Part shown: one piece after another, positions 46,633-59,138 of the stretch | Layout of the letters: each line of letters starts with the position of its first letter | Position numbering within the stretch: position 1 is the stretch's first letter | From: Doris montereyensis | Lineage: Eukaryota > Mollusca > Gastropoda > Nudibranchia > Dorididae | Direction: 5' to 3' | Assembly (NCBI GenBank): GCA_037039925.1 | Contig: JAXRKP010000049.1 | Location: 72,501-136,500, forward strand | Length of the DNA: 64,000 nt | Made by a program: the position numbers and the translations under genes | The notes under the pieces: model-generated | Database searches by the model: none | What the model was told of the DNA's origin: nothing | Seen by the model: only the letters and a program-made list of their open reading frames with translations

Positions 46633-47207
46633 GTGATGGAGTACCACACTGAGAGTGACTGCAGAATGCTTTAACAGCAACAGCACCATTCGATGCAACA
46701 TGAGGGAGTGCTTACTTTGTAACCATATGGTCATCAAAACATCAATCTATCAATGATAGGTTATCAAACTTCTTTCGACAATTCGATTTAAATGCTCTTG
46801 ATTTTAAATTTGCTTGGTGGAATGGAAGTACTGTGACTGATGTACTGTGTCATGTTAAGCATGTTGATTATTATCTAACTTGTTTCATTCAAGACTATAC
46901 TACAATGTTTCTTTCGTGTCTTTATAGCCTCCTGAATACGTGATTAAAGTGACTGAGTTTGAATTTTGTATTCTTTACAATCATCATGAACCATAAGTAA
47001 GTTTTATGTTTCTATGAATATGTACAAAATCAAAATCCAGCTCAAGGACTGGTGTTTTACATGTTCACATAATCACTTATTCATCTTTGTCTATTTATCT
47101 ATTTATATATATATCTATCAATCCAGATTTATCATGCCTAAAAAATCTAACGAATTATCTGCATATTCATCTATTCATTTATGTACCTATCAATCACTTT
47201 AACTTAC
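46633..47207. other. Intron sequence, nothing recognised
   Basis: AT-rich intron with a short TATC/TATT-rich run near 47085-47130. Confidence 0.4.
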
Positions 47208-47430
47208 CCATGGCAATTCCATTTCTGGCTTGTTTCATGCAAAGGCCAAATTCGCCTAATTTGACAGACTGCATATTGAAAGTGCATAATAAACTGTAGG
47301 CAGTCAGGTTGCGGTGGATGTAGCGCTGGTTGTGACAATATCTCAAACCCTTCAGTGCATCAAGCAGCAGCTTACATAATAATTTATGTGCCAAAAACTT
47401 TTGGTTGTTCCGTGCATTATTCAGTGCAAC
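47208..47430 (-). CDS. Kinase-like domain 1, catalytic loop exon (HRN, EFG)
   Basis: Acceptor GATCTGTTAAAG, donor GTAAGT. Reads VALNNARNNQKFLAHK, LLLDALKGLRYCHNQ, RYIHRNLTAYSLL, then SVKLGEFGLCMK. It is unmistakably the helix E / catalytic loop / DFG region, but the proton-acceptor Asp of HRD is Asn, the loop Asn is Ser, and DFG is EFG. Phase 0 in from exon 52698-52964 and phase 1 out. Loss of both Asp residues argues for a pseudokinase. Confidence 0.85.
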
Positions 47431-48660
47431 CTTTAACAGATCAAAATATTCATATCATTTCTTATACACTTTTTGAAGCTCTGAAAAGCGCATAGCTAAG
47501 TAATTAATTAAAAGTGAAAAATATACGGCAAATTTTTAGGTAAGGTCTTTATCTTTAAAATCACATCAGCTTCATGCATGAAAATACTGAACATACCTAC
47601 AAAAGGCAACGAAAGAAGAAAAAAAAAAGATGGGGATGGGGGTGAGGGTGGGGGGGGGGGGACTTTCTGGTAGGACCATTATAAGATTTAATTTGGACTC
47701 AAGAGGATGAATAAGGAACAAAGAATGTAATAGCTTCCATCTATAATAAATACAGTAGTAGCGGTCTAAGAACAAGCACTTTGGCAGATTGCAAAATTGT
47801 GCTGGTGAGCAGACAGAACTTTAGTAACCAATGGCCATCCATTTCTACCTGACAAGTATGCAAGAAATCAAAAAAGTTTCCTCATTCACCAACACCACAC
47901 TGGTTGGACATGCATCTTTGATTTGATTGACAACAATTAATCTTGATTATTTTCATAATGTACATTAAGCAATGATGAATTTAGACCACTGTTCATTATG
48001 CCTACGTAAAACATCATGCATCATGATGCTGTGCTGTCTGACAGGTAGAGCGAGATTCACTGTTTATGGTCTACGCTAGACGATGAAGATTGTTTGCTTA
48101 CTCCTGGTGGATGAAATTGGCACCTTACCCTCTGGCAAGTACAGAGAGTTTGCTATCAGCACCTATGTATTACAGCTGAGAGGCGTGGCGTGATCCTTTA
48201 CACATCCGCTTTGATTGAAATGCCTTCATATTAAAATCTATGAAAAAAGACATCTGTCTTAACAACTTTGACAAGTTAGGTGTCAATTAAAAATTGTGTT
48301 GTTAGCTGGTCCGGGCATGTTATTAAGGGGTCAATTTGTATCTTTTAAACAATCCTGTTTTCTTAGATAGTGTTCTAATAGGTAGTCTGTGGTGTTGGGG
48401 GTATGTTCTCAGACCACTGCTACTGTACTACAGACCACATCTATGACAGTAGTGAAATGTGACCATAACTATGTCAGTTTGGTGGTGGTACCTACCCACT
48501 TTCTATATACCTACGGCATTTAAAGCATGGTAAGAGGTTGATTTGCTCATCAAGAAATCAGGTACAAAATGTGGACATGACAGTATTTCCTTTAAGTACA
48601 AGTATTTATGATGATAAATACTACAACTATTAACATAATGATTGCAAATAATATTGCATC
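47431..48660. other. Intron sequence, nothing recognised
   Basis: Contains a G-run at 47640-47661 and AT-rich DNA. No exon or transposon ends were paired. Confidence 0.4.
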
Positions 48661-49058
<398 letters not shown>

Positions 49059-49164
49059 CTACCCGGTACCGCATAATCCCTATTATAAGTGTACCAACCC
49101 TAATAAGTGCATCCCTAGGTTTTTTTTGGAAAAATGGAGCTGGAGGTATAAAATAAAAGTAAAC

Positions 49165-49310
49165 AAATGTGTTGATAGATGGACATTGGTTCAAGTCCCA
49201 CGGCTAGCCCAGGTGGGTGTTTTTCATAAACTTGTACTCTTAGGAAAGGTACTTCACCCTACTTTCCTCACTTGACTAAGGTGTGAAACGCCTCTATTAT
49301 GTGTTTAAAT
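49165..49310 (+). mobile_element. SINE-like repeat (family 2), copy 2
   Basis: TTGGTTCAAGTCCCACGGC (B-box region) is followed by GTACTCTTAGGAAAGG and CTACTTTCCTCACTTGACT, as in the minus-strand copy at 25380-25650. Confidence 0.55.
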
Positions 49311-49574
49311 GAGTTGTGGTTAAAGGAAAAAATGCTGGACGTAGTTTTGAGATCGATGGCTTTGTGTTAGAAAAAAATGACCGGGATACCAGAAACTTGA
49401 CAAAAACCTGTGGAGGATGTGTTTGTGCCTAAGTAAACAAACGATGGTGTCATGAAAACAACATCCATATTTTGAAAACACACTGCACTGTTGATTGTGA
49501 GATCTTTAGCCTATCTTTAAGACCATATTATATACCCGAGAATTTAATAAGATAATAGTAAATGTAGTATATAT

Positions 49575-51875
49575 CTCATGGGACGCTAACACAGCAACAA
49601 CAACAATGGAAATTACAGACATATTTAATGAACAATTAACGTCATCCTCCAATTCTGTGATAGTTACAACTGGGGATTTCAATCAAAGGAACCTTGACCC
49701 TTCCCTTCCATTCTACCAACATGTGACATGTCCAACACGTCAAGATAAAATATTTGATCTATTTTATTCTAATGTGGCAAATGGATATAAAAGCAAGGCT
49801 CTTCCACCACTCGGCACATCAGACCACAACACGATACTAATGGGTGATACGCTAACTCAAACTTTTACTCAATAACACTCAATAAAAAAAACACTCATTC
49901 ATGGAGAAAATGATGAAAAAGAAGAAAACAGTTCAGAAAAGAATTAAAACAGAAAATTAAAGAATGCCAAAAGAAATACAAAAACAACATTGAAGAACGT
50001 CTGGGATGGAATGAATAACATTGTAGGCAATAGGAATAAAAAAAAAAATCTGTATTTTTAGAGAGGAAAAGAAAAAGAGTATGTGAACACTTTTTACACT
50101 AGATTTGACCAACTTGATTTTTCTGATCACACAGATGGCATGAGAAACAGCCTCAAAAGAAAATGAAGATACACCAATAACAGTCAATGAAAATGAAGTA
50201 AATAAACTTTTCAAAAATCTTAAAATAAACAAAGCCTGTAGATCGGACATCATAACCTCACGTGTCATGAAATTATGTTCTGATGAACTCTCAGGTATAT
50301 TTTTGTACATATTTAATTTATCACTGTCGTTAAATGAAATACCGAATGCTTGGAAAATCTCCCAAATATCTCCTGTCTCAAAATGAAGTAACATAAAACA
50401 AATGAATGATTTCAGACCAGTGTCATTGACATCTATTTTAATGAAATGTCTTGAGAGGATTGTGTTAAAAACAATTATAATTACAAGTGGACCTACCCTC
50501 AACCTACACCAATTTACCTATAAATCTTTAAAGGGACGTTGAAGATGCTATTCTATTTTTTATAAATAATGTGTACCATCATCTTGATACTCCAAAAAGC
50601 TATGTCAGAACTCTTTTCGTTGATTTTTCAAGTGCTTTTAATACAATAAAACCACACATCCTGATTCCTAAATTGTTAGATATGGGTTTGGGAAAAAGTG
50701 TAACTCTCTGGATCTTAGATTTTCTGACCAACAGACCTCAATTTGTTAGATTAAAATCAGAGAATGGTATTTTTGACTCGTCAGTAATTGTAACAAACAC
50801 TGGAGCACCCCAGCGGACTGTCTTTGCACCTATACTCTTTTCTAACTACACCAATGATTGTAAAACTGCTTTTGAAAAAATCCCAATAATAATATGCAGA
50901 TGATACATCTATCCAAGCTCTTATCAGATCAGAAGTAGATCTAATAAAATGCTCAAGAAATCAAAAGGTTTGTAAAATGGTGTGATGACAATTATTTACA
51001 ACTTAATGTTAAGAAAACAAAAGAAATAATTTTTGATTTTAAGAAGACAAATAACACCCATTATAATATTGTTATAAAAGATGAAACAGTTGAGAGTTAA
51101 TGAATATAATATATTGGCATAATTTTTGACGAGAAGCTAGAATGGCAAAAACAATCAAATAAAGTTTTAAAGAACGTAAACAAAAGAATGTATTTTATGA
51201 GGAAGCTTCATAAGTTTCAAATTGATAACACTCTAATAAGACTTTTCTATCAAGCTTGCATAAAGAGTATTATTATTTTTAGTATAACTGCATGGGGAGG
51301 GAATACAAGAGATAGAGAAAAGAAGAAATTTAATAGGATACTGAAACACGTAGGGAAACTCATAAATGATGTAGAGCCAGAGAACTTTGAAGATCTGTAT
51401 GAGAATCAATGCAAGATCAAACTCAGGAGTATACTTAGAGACAACACCCATCCTCTTTTCTCCATACCCAAAACAAGTAGTAGAAGCGGTCGACTTATAC
51501 ATTTAAAATCCTACACTGAGAGATATTTTAGATCTTTTCTTCCAAGTGCCATACAAAAGTTTGACCATACCTTATTTTGAAAGCACAATGGCGTTTTACT
51601 TCACAATGTTTAAGAAATGGAAATTGATGGATGGTGAATGAATGATTTATGATAAGTTGATGAATGTGTATGAAACTAAACTGATTTGTCTATAATTACT
51701 ATTTTTAAATTATTAATTTTATTATGTATATTGTTTCACCGCAATATCTATTTACTCACCTTTGCATCTTTATATATTTCTCCTAAAATCTATACATTTA
51801 ATGATTAACTTAAGTTAAATTTGTTTTTAATTTAAATGCATTGATGTATTCTTTTATTTTTAAAACGGAAATTGG
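49575..51875 (+). mobile_element. Rex1/CR1-like LINE, endonuclease end plus RT
   Basis: Endonuclease C-terminus (VIVTTGDFNQRNLDP, CPTRQDKIFDLFYSN, GTSDHNTI), then RT blocks: RTLFVDFSSAFNTIKPHILI, LDFLTNRPQFV, NTGAPQRTVFAPILF (GAPQG with Gly to Arg), then the C-terminal MYFMRKLHKFQIDNTLIRLFY and ITAWGG regions and SGRLIHLKSYTERYFRSFLPS. Stops and frame breaks near 50900 and 51100. The 3' UTR to about 51875 matches 541-1000. Non-functional; 5' part missing. Confidence 0.82.
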
Positions 51876-52697
51876 TATTTACCTCAAATGGAAATCTATT
51901 ACTAGTCAGGAAAGGTTAAAACATTCCAGACTTTTAAAGTTTTGACACTACAAACAGTAAATTGTAAAACTACTGTTAAATATGAGTAATACTTACAAAT
52001 GATATGAAAGAACTCAAGGCAATAAATCTTGCTTTATACAAATCATTTCTTTCATCCCTTCTTCTTCACTTTGATGTGAATATGATATATATCCTCGGTC
52101 TTTTTGTCTTTTTTCTACTTCAGTATTAGATCTAGTGGAATCAAATTTCAATTAGTAACCAGACCGACCAACTCTCTCACTCCTGTTGTATTAAAGCCCA
52201 GTAGGGATTCTACAACTACAGACACAGAAAAAATCGGGACTTGAATCTCAGTTTATGAAAGTTAGTCCTAAAGGCCTTTTTGATGCGTAACAAGGAGACA
52301 AGTTTGACCGTATTATTTAAATTTGGCGCGTTAAAATTCAGGGAAAAAGGATGAAACAAATCATTGATTGCAACAATATGTTGTCATAGAAATGATGTCT
52401 TATTGGTTTTGAAGTTCAATAAAAAAATACACTTGTTTTTAAACTAAAAAAGCTGTGACATTTTCATGCAATTTGTCTCAAGTTATGATCAAAAGCTTGA
52501 CTTTTAGAGAAAATCATCAATATCATTCATCTTCATGGCGAAATAATACTCAAGGATAGCTAAACTTGTCAAAACTCAATTTCTATACATCCTTCTCCCC
52601 CCCCCCACCCCTTTAAAAAAAAGCATATTCCTATCACAGTCATGACTGTCAATATAACTATGGCTGACAATACTGATACTATTCTATTAAAACTAAC
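51876..52697. other. Intron sequence, nothing recognised
   Basis: AT-rich intron ending in a C-run at 52600-52610, just downstream of exon 52698-52964 in the minus sense. Confidence 0.4.
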
Positions 52698-52964
52698 CTG
52701 TAATCTCTGATGACCATCTTCCAATATGTAAAACTGAGGCATCTTTGCAGTTTGAAAGGCTAACATTGCAATGATATTTTCATGTTTCAAGTTTCGAAAA
52801 TTCAATAGTTCCGTGTAATGTTGGTCTTTCTGTTCTTTCAGGTGAGTTTCGTTTTGTTTCCAGTGGTCTGTTTCAGATATGGTGTGAAGAAACATCTTTG
52901 CAGGCCTATTGTCAAATTGAATTTTGAATATGTTCCAATCCAGTGGCTGTATTTTAGAGTTGCC
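52698..52964 (-). CDS. Kinase-like domain 1, N-lobe exon
   Basis: Acceptor TTCATTTTACAG, donor GTTAGT. Reads LDWNIFKIQFDNRPAKMFL, then HYTELLNFRNLKHENII and PQFYILED. PAK may hold the beta3 Lys, and the Glu of TELLNFRNLKHENI is at the helix-C position (nine residues before His), so the Lys-Glu pair may survive. No glycine-rich loop is seen. Phase 0 on both sides. Confidence 0.78.
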
Positions 52965-53640
52965 CTGTAAAATGAATGGTATGACTTTATGATATTATAC
53001 AATAAACTGACAGATTGTAATGTTTCAAAAGGCTATTCAAATCAAGTACTGTTTTCCTTTTCTACACTATCTTTATACTCTCAAAACAACGTTTTTTGTA
53101 AATCCTACTTCCTTCCTCTACCATAGAAGAAAAAAATAACACAGTAACATAAGAGAGGAAGAAAGAAAAGTATACAAACAACCAAAGAAGAATGAATCAG
53201 GAAGGAAAATTGGACTTAAATCAACAGATAAATGTTTCAACTGTATCATAGGAAAAAGAAGCTATAACAAAACTTATCACATGAACTAGTATATGAATAA
53301 GACTCATAAAAAAGGAGACTCAATAGGAGAAAGATACCAAAATATGTCAACTGAGGAAAAGAAAAGGGCTGGTGCAGTAAAAATAAAAAGTAAGCATAAT
53401 TGAAATTTAATTCAATGCAATAATCAAGATTGGCAGCACAATTTGGATTTTTTTATTTATAACAATTAAGGCAAAGATAATGATGGACACACCATTTTTG
53501 ACATAGACTCAACCAGATGACAATTGGACGTAAGCTTATGAGCCTGAACACTTCCATTTTCCTGTTTACTGAATGGTTAACCAACCAGAAAACATTATGT
53601 TTGAAAAGGATTAAAAGAGGATAAGTGTAAGACAGCAAGA
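52965..53640. other. Intron sequence, nothing recognised
   Basis: AT-rich intron, purine-rich around 53130-53390. No exon with fitting phase was found. Confidence 0.4.
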
Positions 53641-53805
53641 ACGTAACAGGAAGGAGGAATATTCAGGCCTCTCTTGATCTGTCCTTCCTTACCCGCAAAT
53701 GCCGAGCATTGCGCTGAGAGGTTTGTAGCAGGCAAACGGGGAAATCCCGGACGTAGCGCTTAACGGAGTGCTGTAGCAACCGGCATTTACCAATCATAGC
53801 CTTAC
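53641..53805. other. GC-richer insert of unknown class next to a LINE tail
   Basis: Contains AAATGCCG near 53697 and its complement CGGCATTT near 53782, and ends ACCAGGGTTAA. That resembles a piggyBac-type end, but no matching left end with TTAA was found. Left unclassified. Confidence 0.3.
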
Positions 53806-53930
53806 CAGGGTTAACCTTCACGGAAGGAAACAGAAAATGTCAAGACAGGGTAGCCTGGAGAAAGATCATTTCGGGTATCTAAACCGATACACCAGAAAGT
53901 AGAATGGGAACTGATGAAGAAAGAAAGATG
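53806..53930 (+). mobile_element. RTE-like LINE 3' terminal fragment (copy G)
   Basis: Matches the 3' ends of copies A and B: TTCACGGAAGGAAACAGAAA, GCCTGGAGAAAGATCATTTC, then GAAGAAAGAAAG. Severely 5' truncated. Confidence 0.8.
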
Positions 53931-54087
53931 GAAAAAATATGAATCAGGTAATCTTCAGATAAAGTGGATTGAAGGGACTGTTGTTGTTTGTTTCCTCAAC
54001 AGATATATATGAAAGTATTCTTCATGAAATATTCAGAAGAAAAAAAAAAGGGAGAAAAATGGAAAATGGAAAAGAGGAGTACCTTAC

Positions 54088-54285
54088 ACTCTTTTCACTT
54101 TGAATTGGTGGAGGCATCTTTGTAATGTTCTTGACAAAAGGAAGAAGAAGGTGCTCAACTACATTTCCAGCAAAATCGAGTAAACTTTCTTGAGTATTCT
54201 GTTTGTTTGGATTATTATTGTCACCATCTTTTGGTAAAATGAAATCTCTTGCATCAAAAAGCAGGGGAAGAAGGGATCTAGCAAG
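54088..54285 (-). CDS. Helical region exon (LARSLLPLLFD)
   Basis: 66 codons, acceptor TTAAAATTTTCAG? region with CATTTTAATTTTCAG, donor GTAAGG, phase 0 at both ends. Reads LARSLLPLLFDARDFILP, a polar Asn/Gln-rich loop (DGDNNNPNKQN), then LLDFAGNVVEHLLLPFVK. Two amphipathic helices separated by a loop; possibly an ARM/HEAT-like or other helical fold. No family assigned. Confidence 0.68.
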
Positions 54286-54347
54286 CTGAAAATTAAAATG
54301 ACAAAGAATCATGTAAGATGTCTAGTAAATGATGCAGAGTAACATAC

Positions 54348-54478
54348 ATTAAGACAAGGCGTATCTTTATCTTTCTTCATGTTAGTGGAAACAATACAAG
54401 ATACAACCTGCAATATCATTTTCTGACATTCTTTACAATGTTGAAAGATGATATGAACTCTAAAAATCAAAGCTTGGT
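54348..54478 (-). CDS. Helical region exon (QALIFRVHIIF)
   Basis: Acceptor CTTGTTACTTCAG, donor GTATGT. Reads QALIFRVHIIFQHC, QKMILQVVSCIVS, then a basic/acidic end (MKKDKDTP). Phase 0 out fits exon 54088-54285. Phase 1 in does not fit exon 55033-55121 (phase 0 out), so a small exon between them is probably unrecognised. Confidence 0.6.
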
Positions 54479-54839
54479 CTGAAGTAACAAGTCTCAAAGA
54501 AAATTCTTTTTGCATCAAAATAATTGACATAATTATTCTGATTTTAAGTTCAATAGTTAGTGGCTCAAATCTGATTTTCTAGGCGTTATTTTTGCATTCA
54601 AAACTGTTTATGACTGCTGTCTGATATTGAGCGTTGGTGTAGCTTTGTTAATGACAATATAGATGTATACTATTGATAGTCTATATTCTTTCTTATTTTA
54701 CTCTTGGTAATAATCTGTCATAATCTAGACTGTTTGTTCTAGTCTCTTTCCCACTTTGGCAGGAAAATTGCTCACATTGAAATTATTGATAGAAATTGAT
54801 TAAAATTATAATCTGTTTCAATCTTTCTTTTCATCTGCT

Positions 54840-56600
54840 TCCATTTCTTGTCCCAGCATTGCATAGAGCTCATGTGCCTCTTTCAGTATTGCTTGTACCA
54901 TATATCCACACAATTGGCATTGTGTGCTGTTTTCTTCTTCATAATAACTGACTAACTTAATTCTCTGAGTATTACTGTCAGTGTGCATGATTTTGAATTA
55001 TGGGGTACTATGGAAAAAAACAGTATATTCACCTCTTCAATGATGTCTCTCTTAGCTGCTATTTCCAAGAGACCTATTGCTTGCAGACAGATTTCTTGAA
55101 CATTCAAATGTTCTTTTCTGCCTGAAAATATTAAACAATTTTAAAAAGTGCTACAGACAACAAAATCTTTTCAGTTGTGACAAAATCATATGTGAGTTTT
55201 TTTGTCGACTAAGTCAACCAAGCCTATTGCAAGAGCTTAGCAATTATAAATGACAACATCAGCATGATGATTTATTTTTTTGTTGAGACAGTCTGTAAAA
55301 AGTGAAAGACTACAGATAATTCACGAGTGTATGCTAAGCCTTAAAAATTTGTAATCATCATTGAAAGAACACCGCTAAACCAAGCCAAAAACTTAAAACC
55401 CTTTTGACAGCAACTTTTTTTTATTCATGAGCAAATTTCCTCTTCTTCTTCATCTTCGATCTCTCTGTCAGTCGGTCAGATTAGGATGCGGATTGTCTCC
55501 ATGAAGTACATAGTCTTTTGCAGATTCTCCATAGGGCTGTAGAGCTTTTCTTCCAGAGGTGCCTCTGATTCTCTTACTTTCAGATAGTGATACATATGTT
55601 GATGGAGACGGTCATAAGCAAATTTGACTCCACCTAATTCTTGTATACTTAATGACCTCTTTCGTTTGAAGCTTGTAACATACTGATGTTTTCTGATGCA
55701 AAAACCCTGCCCTAATCTATCGTCATTGGCCTATTCTTTAGTCTCCCAAAACTGACTATGTTTGGAGATCCAGCCATTATATCATGTTTCTAATTGGTTT
55801 ATGTTCTTCAGTCCCAAACAGAATGACCACTCAAAAGATGGCATATCTATAAACCATTATTGCATGCATTTCACTCAGACTGTCGAAAGCCATTGTGTCA
55901 AAGTGGACGGATGCTGGGATACATTAGCTAGCAGGGAAAACTTGTTTGCTTTTTTAAAAAAAAACTGGAATGCATTTATCAGTTTCAAAGTAAAAAGAGA
56001 AAAAGAGTGATACTGATAGCAAAAAGTATGAAATTGAGCCAGGAATAGTGAAATTATTTTAATTTTACAAAACTGAAAAAAGTTATCCATAACTACTTTT
56101 TTATTGTAAAATTCTTATTTCTCATTCAGTTTTGATGGGACTTGGACTAGAATTATTCTCATCAATCCATAGAGTTAATATATTTCTACTTTAAACCTGA
56201 TGTGGCGAATTCCGTGATTTTGTATTAGACCTTATACTTATTTAGTGCCCAAAAAGGTGTGAAATTTACACTGATATTTGCAGGACACAACGCGTCTTGC
56301 TTTGCTAGTTTCCCCTTCTTCAGGGCTATCTGGATCAAAAGACAGTTTTGTTATTGGTTGGAGTGCCCAAGACATGTTCTTGTCTCAGGCAATCTAAAAG
56401 ATCAAGCATGTTGACAGGTTTATGGCCATTTTTCAAGAACATTTGCAGGTGGATTTACATTTTACTAATGACATTATTTTATAAATGCCTGTTCAAGATC
56501 TCCATTGCCCATCTCAGTAAAGGTTTTTTAAAATTGCCTTATTTAAAATTCAAATTGATCCCAAGATCAGGAGTTTTGGACGAGAAAGAACGAATATAAT
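54840..56600 (+). repeat. Ancient duplicated intron block (56-kb copy)
   Basis: Collinear with 35540-36800, as listed there, with an extra 370 bp (55020-55390) that includes exon 55033-55121. Spacing between the two copies is close to 20 kb across the block. Confidence 0.75.
55033..55121 (-). CDS. Helical region exon (QEICLQAIGLLEIAAK)
   Basis: Acceptor ATATTTTCAG, donor GTGAAT. Two bases complete a Cys codon from exon 58831-58987, then RKEHLNVQEICLQAIGLL and EIAAKRDIIEE, an amphipathic helix pair reminiscent of ARM/HEAT repeats. Phase 1 in fits its upstream neighbour. Confidence 0.62.
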
Positions 56601-56950
56601 ACACAAAAGATTTACAAATCCTTGGAAAAATGTGTATCAAAGTGATTTGCCTGCATAAATTCCATAATTTTCAACCATTTATGATGAATCATTGATTACT
56701 TTCATGTTCAGTGCAATCGGCATGATAGAAGAACTGTAAATCTAATTCATCAAAATTTAAAACATGTAATTTTAAAAATAAATTTATATAAGTCATCACT
56801 GCCATTTATTGGAAATTGCTGTTATTGCGGCGTAGATGATTGGCTCAAGAGCATTAAGAGATTATTGACATGTCTCCGCCCATTTTGGGTGGCTACAAGT
56901 GCTCTGCTGTTTAAAGGTTAAATTGAGAATAAAGCAACATCTAGTATGGT
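56590..56950 (+). repeat. Ancient intragenic repeat, copy 3 of 3
   Basis: Collinear with 1680-2050 and 18480-18830: AACCATTTATGATGAAT, GTCATCACTGCC, GGCGTAGATGATTGGCTCAAGA. It follows the 54840-56600 block as 18480-18830 follows 17270-17640. Confidence 0.5.
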
Positions 56951-58379
56951 ATATAATTCTATCCATTCACCTCAGGTTTCTAAACTTTTCAAGAGAAACA
57001 AAAAAACTGATTGATGCCTTCAATTCACAAATTATGAATTTATACACTCTTCAAGTATTATGTTGAAATCTCAATTATTTATAATTTGTGAATCAAAGAT
57101 TAGCGTTATAGCCATAAAGTAGGTTTTTGTGTCTCCTGAAAAGTTTATGAAACCTGAGTTTGGTGGAAAGAATTCTGTAGCAACGATATATGTATTAAAC
57201 TATAGTTCTCCTACATTCAAACTAGTACCTTAACCTCTAATTAACAATTGTTTTATTTTATGCAAAGAAAATACAAGTAAATGTACATAGAAGGATCAGA
57301 TAACTGCAAAAATAGTAGAAACTAAAACCCTTGATGACTTTGGTGATAAATATATAGATAAACAGATTTGAGACAGTGAAGTTACAAATTCAAACTTTAA
57401 GTTTGCTAGGCTCGAGGTTGTGTCCTTGAGACAGACACTTAATATTTTTTTATAAATGAGAAGGGGTACCTGCAATAGCTGCAAAATATATCCTGTGATG
57501 GACCACCATCACACCTGAGAAATATTGAACAGCTTTGGCCCTATAAACCTTTACTTTTTACTTTTACCCATTGACAATCTACTTTTAAAAGGTCATACAA
57601 TGTAATCCCATTGTAAAATTATGATGATCTCAGCTTACTAAAGAAAAACTGAATATGGCATACTCAACATAAAGGTAACCCTGGAAGAAGAGGCAAACAA
57701 TCTAACGGACACAACCAATTTCTAAACAAGTGAAAAATCAAATACACTGCTCGAGACACGGCACCTGAAGCGGGTTTTTTTGCTTTTGAGTTTGGGTTTT
57801 GCTTTTAGTATGGACATGAGTAACTGTCAAAGTACAGTCATCCTATATCATTGAAAAGTTTGTACCGTCCTTAGTTGCCATAGAAATGACCGCCATCTTG
57901 GATTTTGACTCAATTTACAAAATCTATCTCCTCAATTAGTTATGAATAAAATCACTCGAAACCTGTGCAGATCGTCTTTTCACTTCAATATCTAAAGAGT
58001 GATGTCAGGTTTTTATATATATTTCATAAAAAATTTTTAATGAATTTTTGAAAATACTATATATATCGTGAATGTACAAAAACGGTATTTTTATTACAAA
58101 AAAAAAAAAAATTCTCAAAAAGTTTACAATATATAAATAAAAACAGCGTCATTCTATTAACATGGACAAAAGGAACCTGTGTGCCATATATATTACAAAT
58201 AGTTCGGTAAATGGCAGAGGAGTGTGGAAAAACTACATTTCGAGAAAAAACGCAAATACAAAAAATCAAAAGAAAACAACACAAAACAAACACTTCAGAC
58301 GGGTTTCCTTGTTGTAGCAGCCCCCTTACTCTTTTCAACAGTCTCTGGCATTGTTACTAATGTAAAGAGGATTATAAAT
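56951..58379. other. Intron sequence, nothing recognised
   Basis: AT-rich intron. No exon with fitting splice sites and phase was seen, and no paired transposon ends. Confidence 0.4.
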
Positions 58380-58612
58380 CTAGGTTTAGATATACAGGTT
58401 TTTACTGCCATTTTCTCAGTCAGTGTTACGGTAATTTACGTAAAAATTTTGATTGTCCTTAACTACCCTTGCCTACAAACTATTTTGTAAAAAAAAACAT
58501 TATACATCATATGGACATTCTTCTGCCATGAACTTGTAGATAATTGATCGTTCTAGCCGAATATGCAAAGAACAGAAAATCAACCTTTTGGTCCCAAACT
58601 CGCCAGGCCAGG
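58380..58612 (-). repeat. Inverted repeat partner of 38288-38500
   Basis: The complement carries GGCGAGTTTGGG, TTGATTTTCTGTTCTTT, ATCTACAAGTT and AACACTGACTGAGAA in the same order as 38288-38500. Confidence 0.6.
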
Positions 58613-58830
58613 TGCCCCCTAAAACCGTAAAAGAAATCTTAATCTCAAATATGAATTAATCATAACCAAGTCAGTGCTATTCTTAAACTATGAACATTTT
58701 AATTTTAAACATGAAATCTGACAATACGAGGAATGGACCATATCAATTATAAATCACAGCTTATAACGTCAGTGAAACTTTCAAAACGGAGTTAAGTGCT
58801 CTTGTTTCATGCATATTGTCAATTACTCAC

Positions 58831-58987
58831 ATGTAAAGTGGCTAAGAAACATTGTGATGCCTCGTATAATCATTGTAGTACAAGCTTTGGGTGCTGAATA
58901 CTTCTCCTTAAAGAACAATTTTGAACTACCTGTCTGATTCATATAATCCTCCAGGAATTTCAAAGGTTCTTTGTCCAAGCAAAACAT
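58831..58987 (-). CDS. Helical region exon (LDKEPLKFLEDYM)
   Basis: Acceptor CTCTTCTTTCCCAG, donor GTGAGT. Reads MFCLDKEPLKFLEDYM, KLFFKEKYSAPKACT, then IIRGITMFLSHFT. Phase 0 in from exon 60132-60352, phase 1 out to exon 55033-55121. The initial Met is internal because the upstream phase joins smoothly, but it could serve as an alternative start. Helix-rich, no domain named. Confidence 0.68.
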
Positions 58988-59138
58988 CTGGGAAAGAAGA
59001 GGGTGTTTTGACATAACCAAGTTCTAAAATGATGTTTCCCAATAGCTATTCAGACGCAGTTAGGCTTACACCATGGTTTTCCCATTTTACTGAAATCTAA
59101 TTCTGCGTCAGTGTCTGATTCATATAAAATTGCATATA

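Noticed and set aside
50180..50520. Minus-strand 181-codon frame at 49957-50502
   Set aside because: Antisense of the Rex1/CR1-like reverse transcriptase region, whose sense strand shows the expected RT motifs.
53641..53805. Complete piggyBac MITE ending ACCAGGG-TTAA
   Set aside because: No matching left end next to TTAA; the adjacent LINE is simply 5' truncated.
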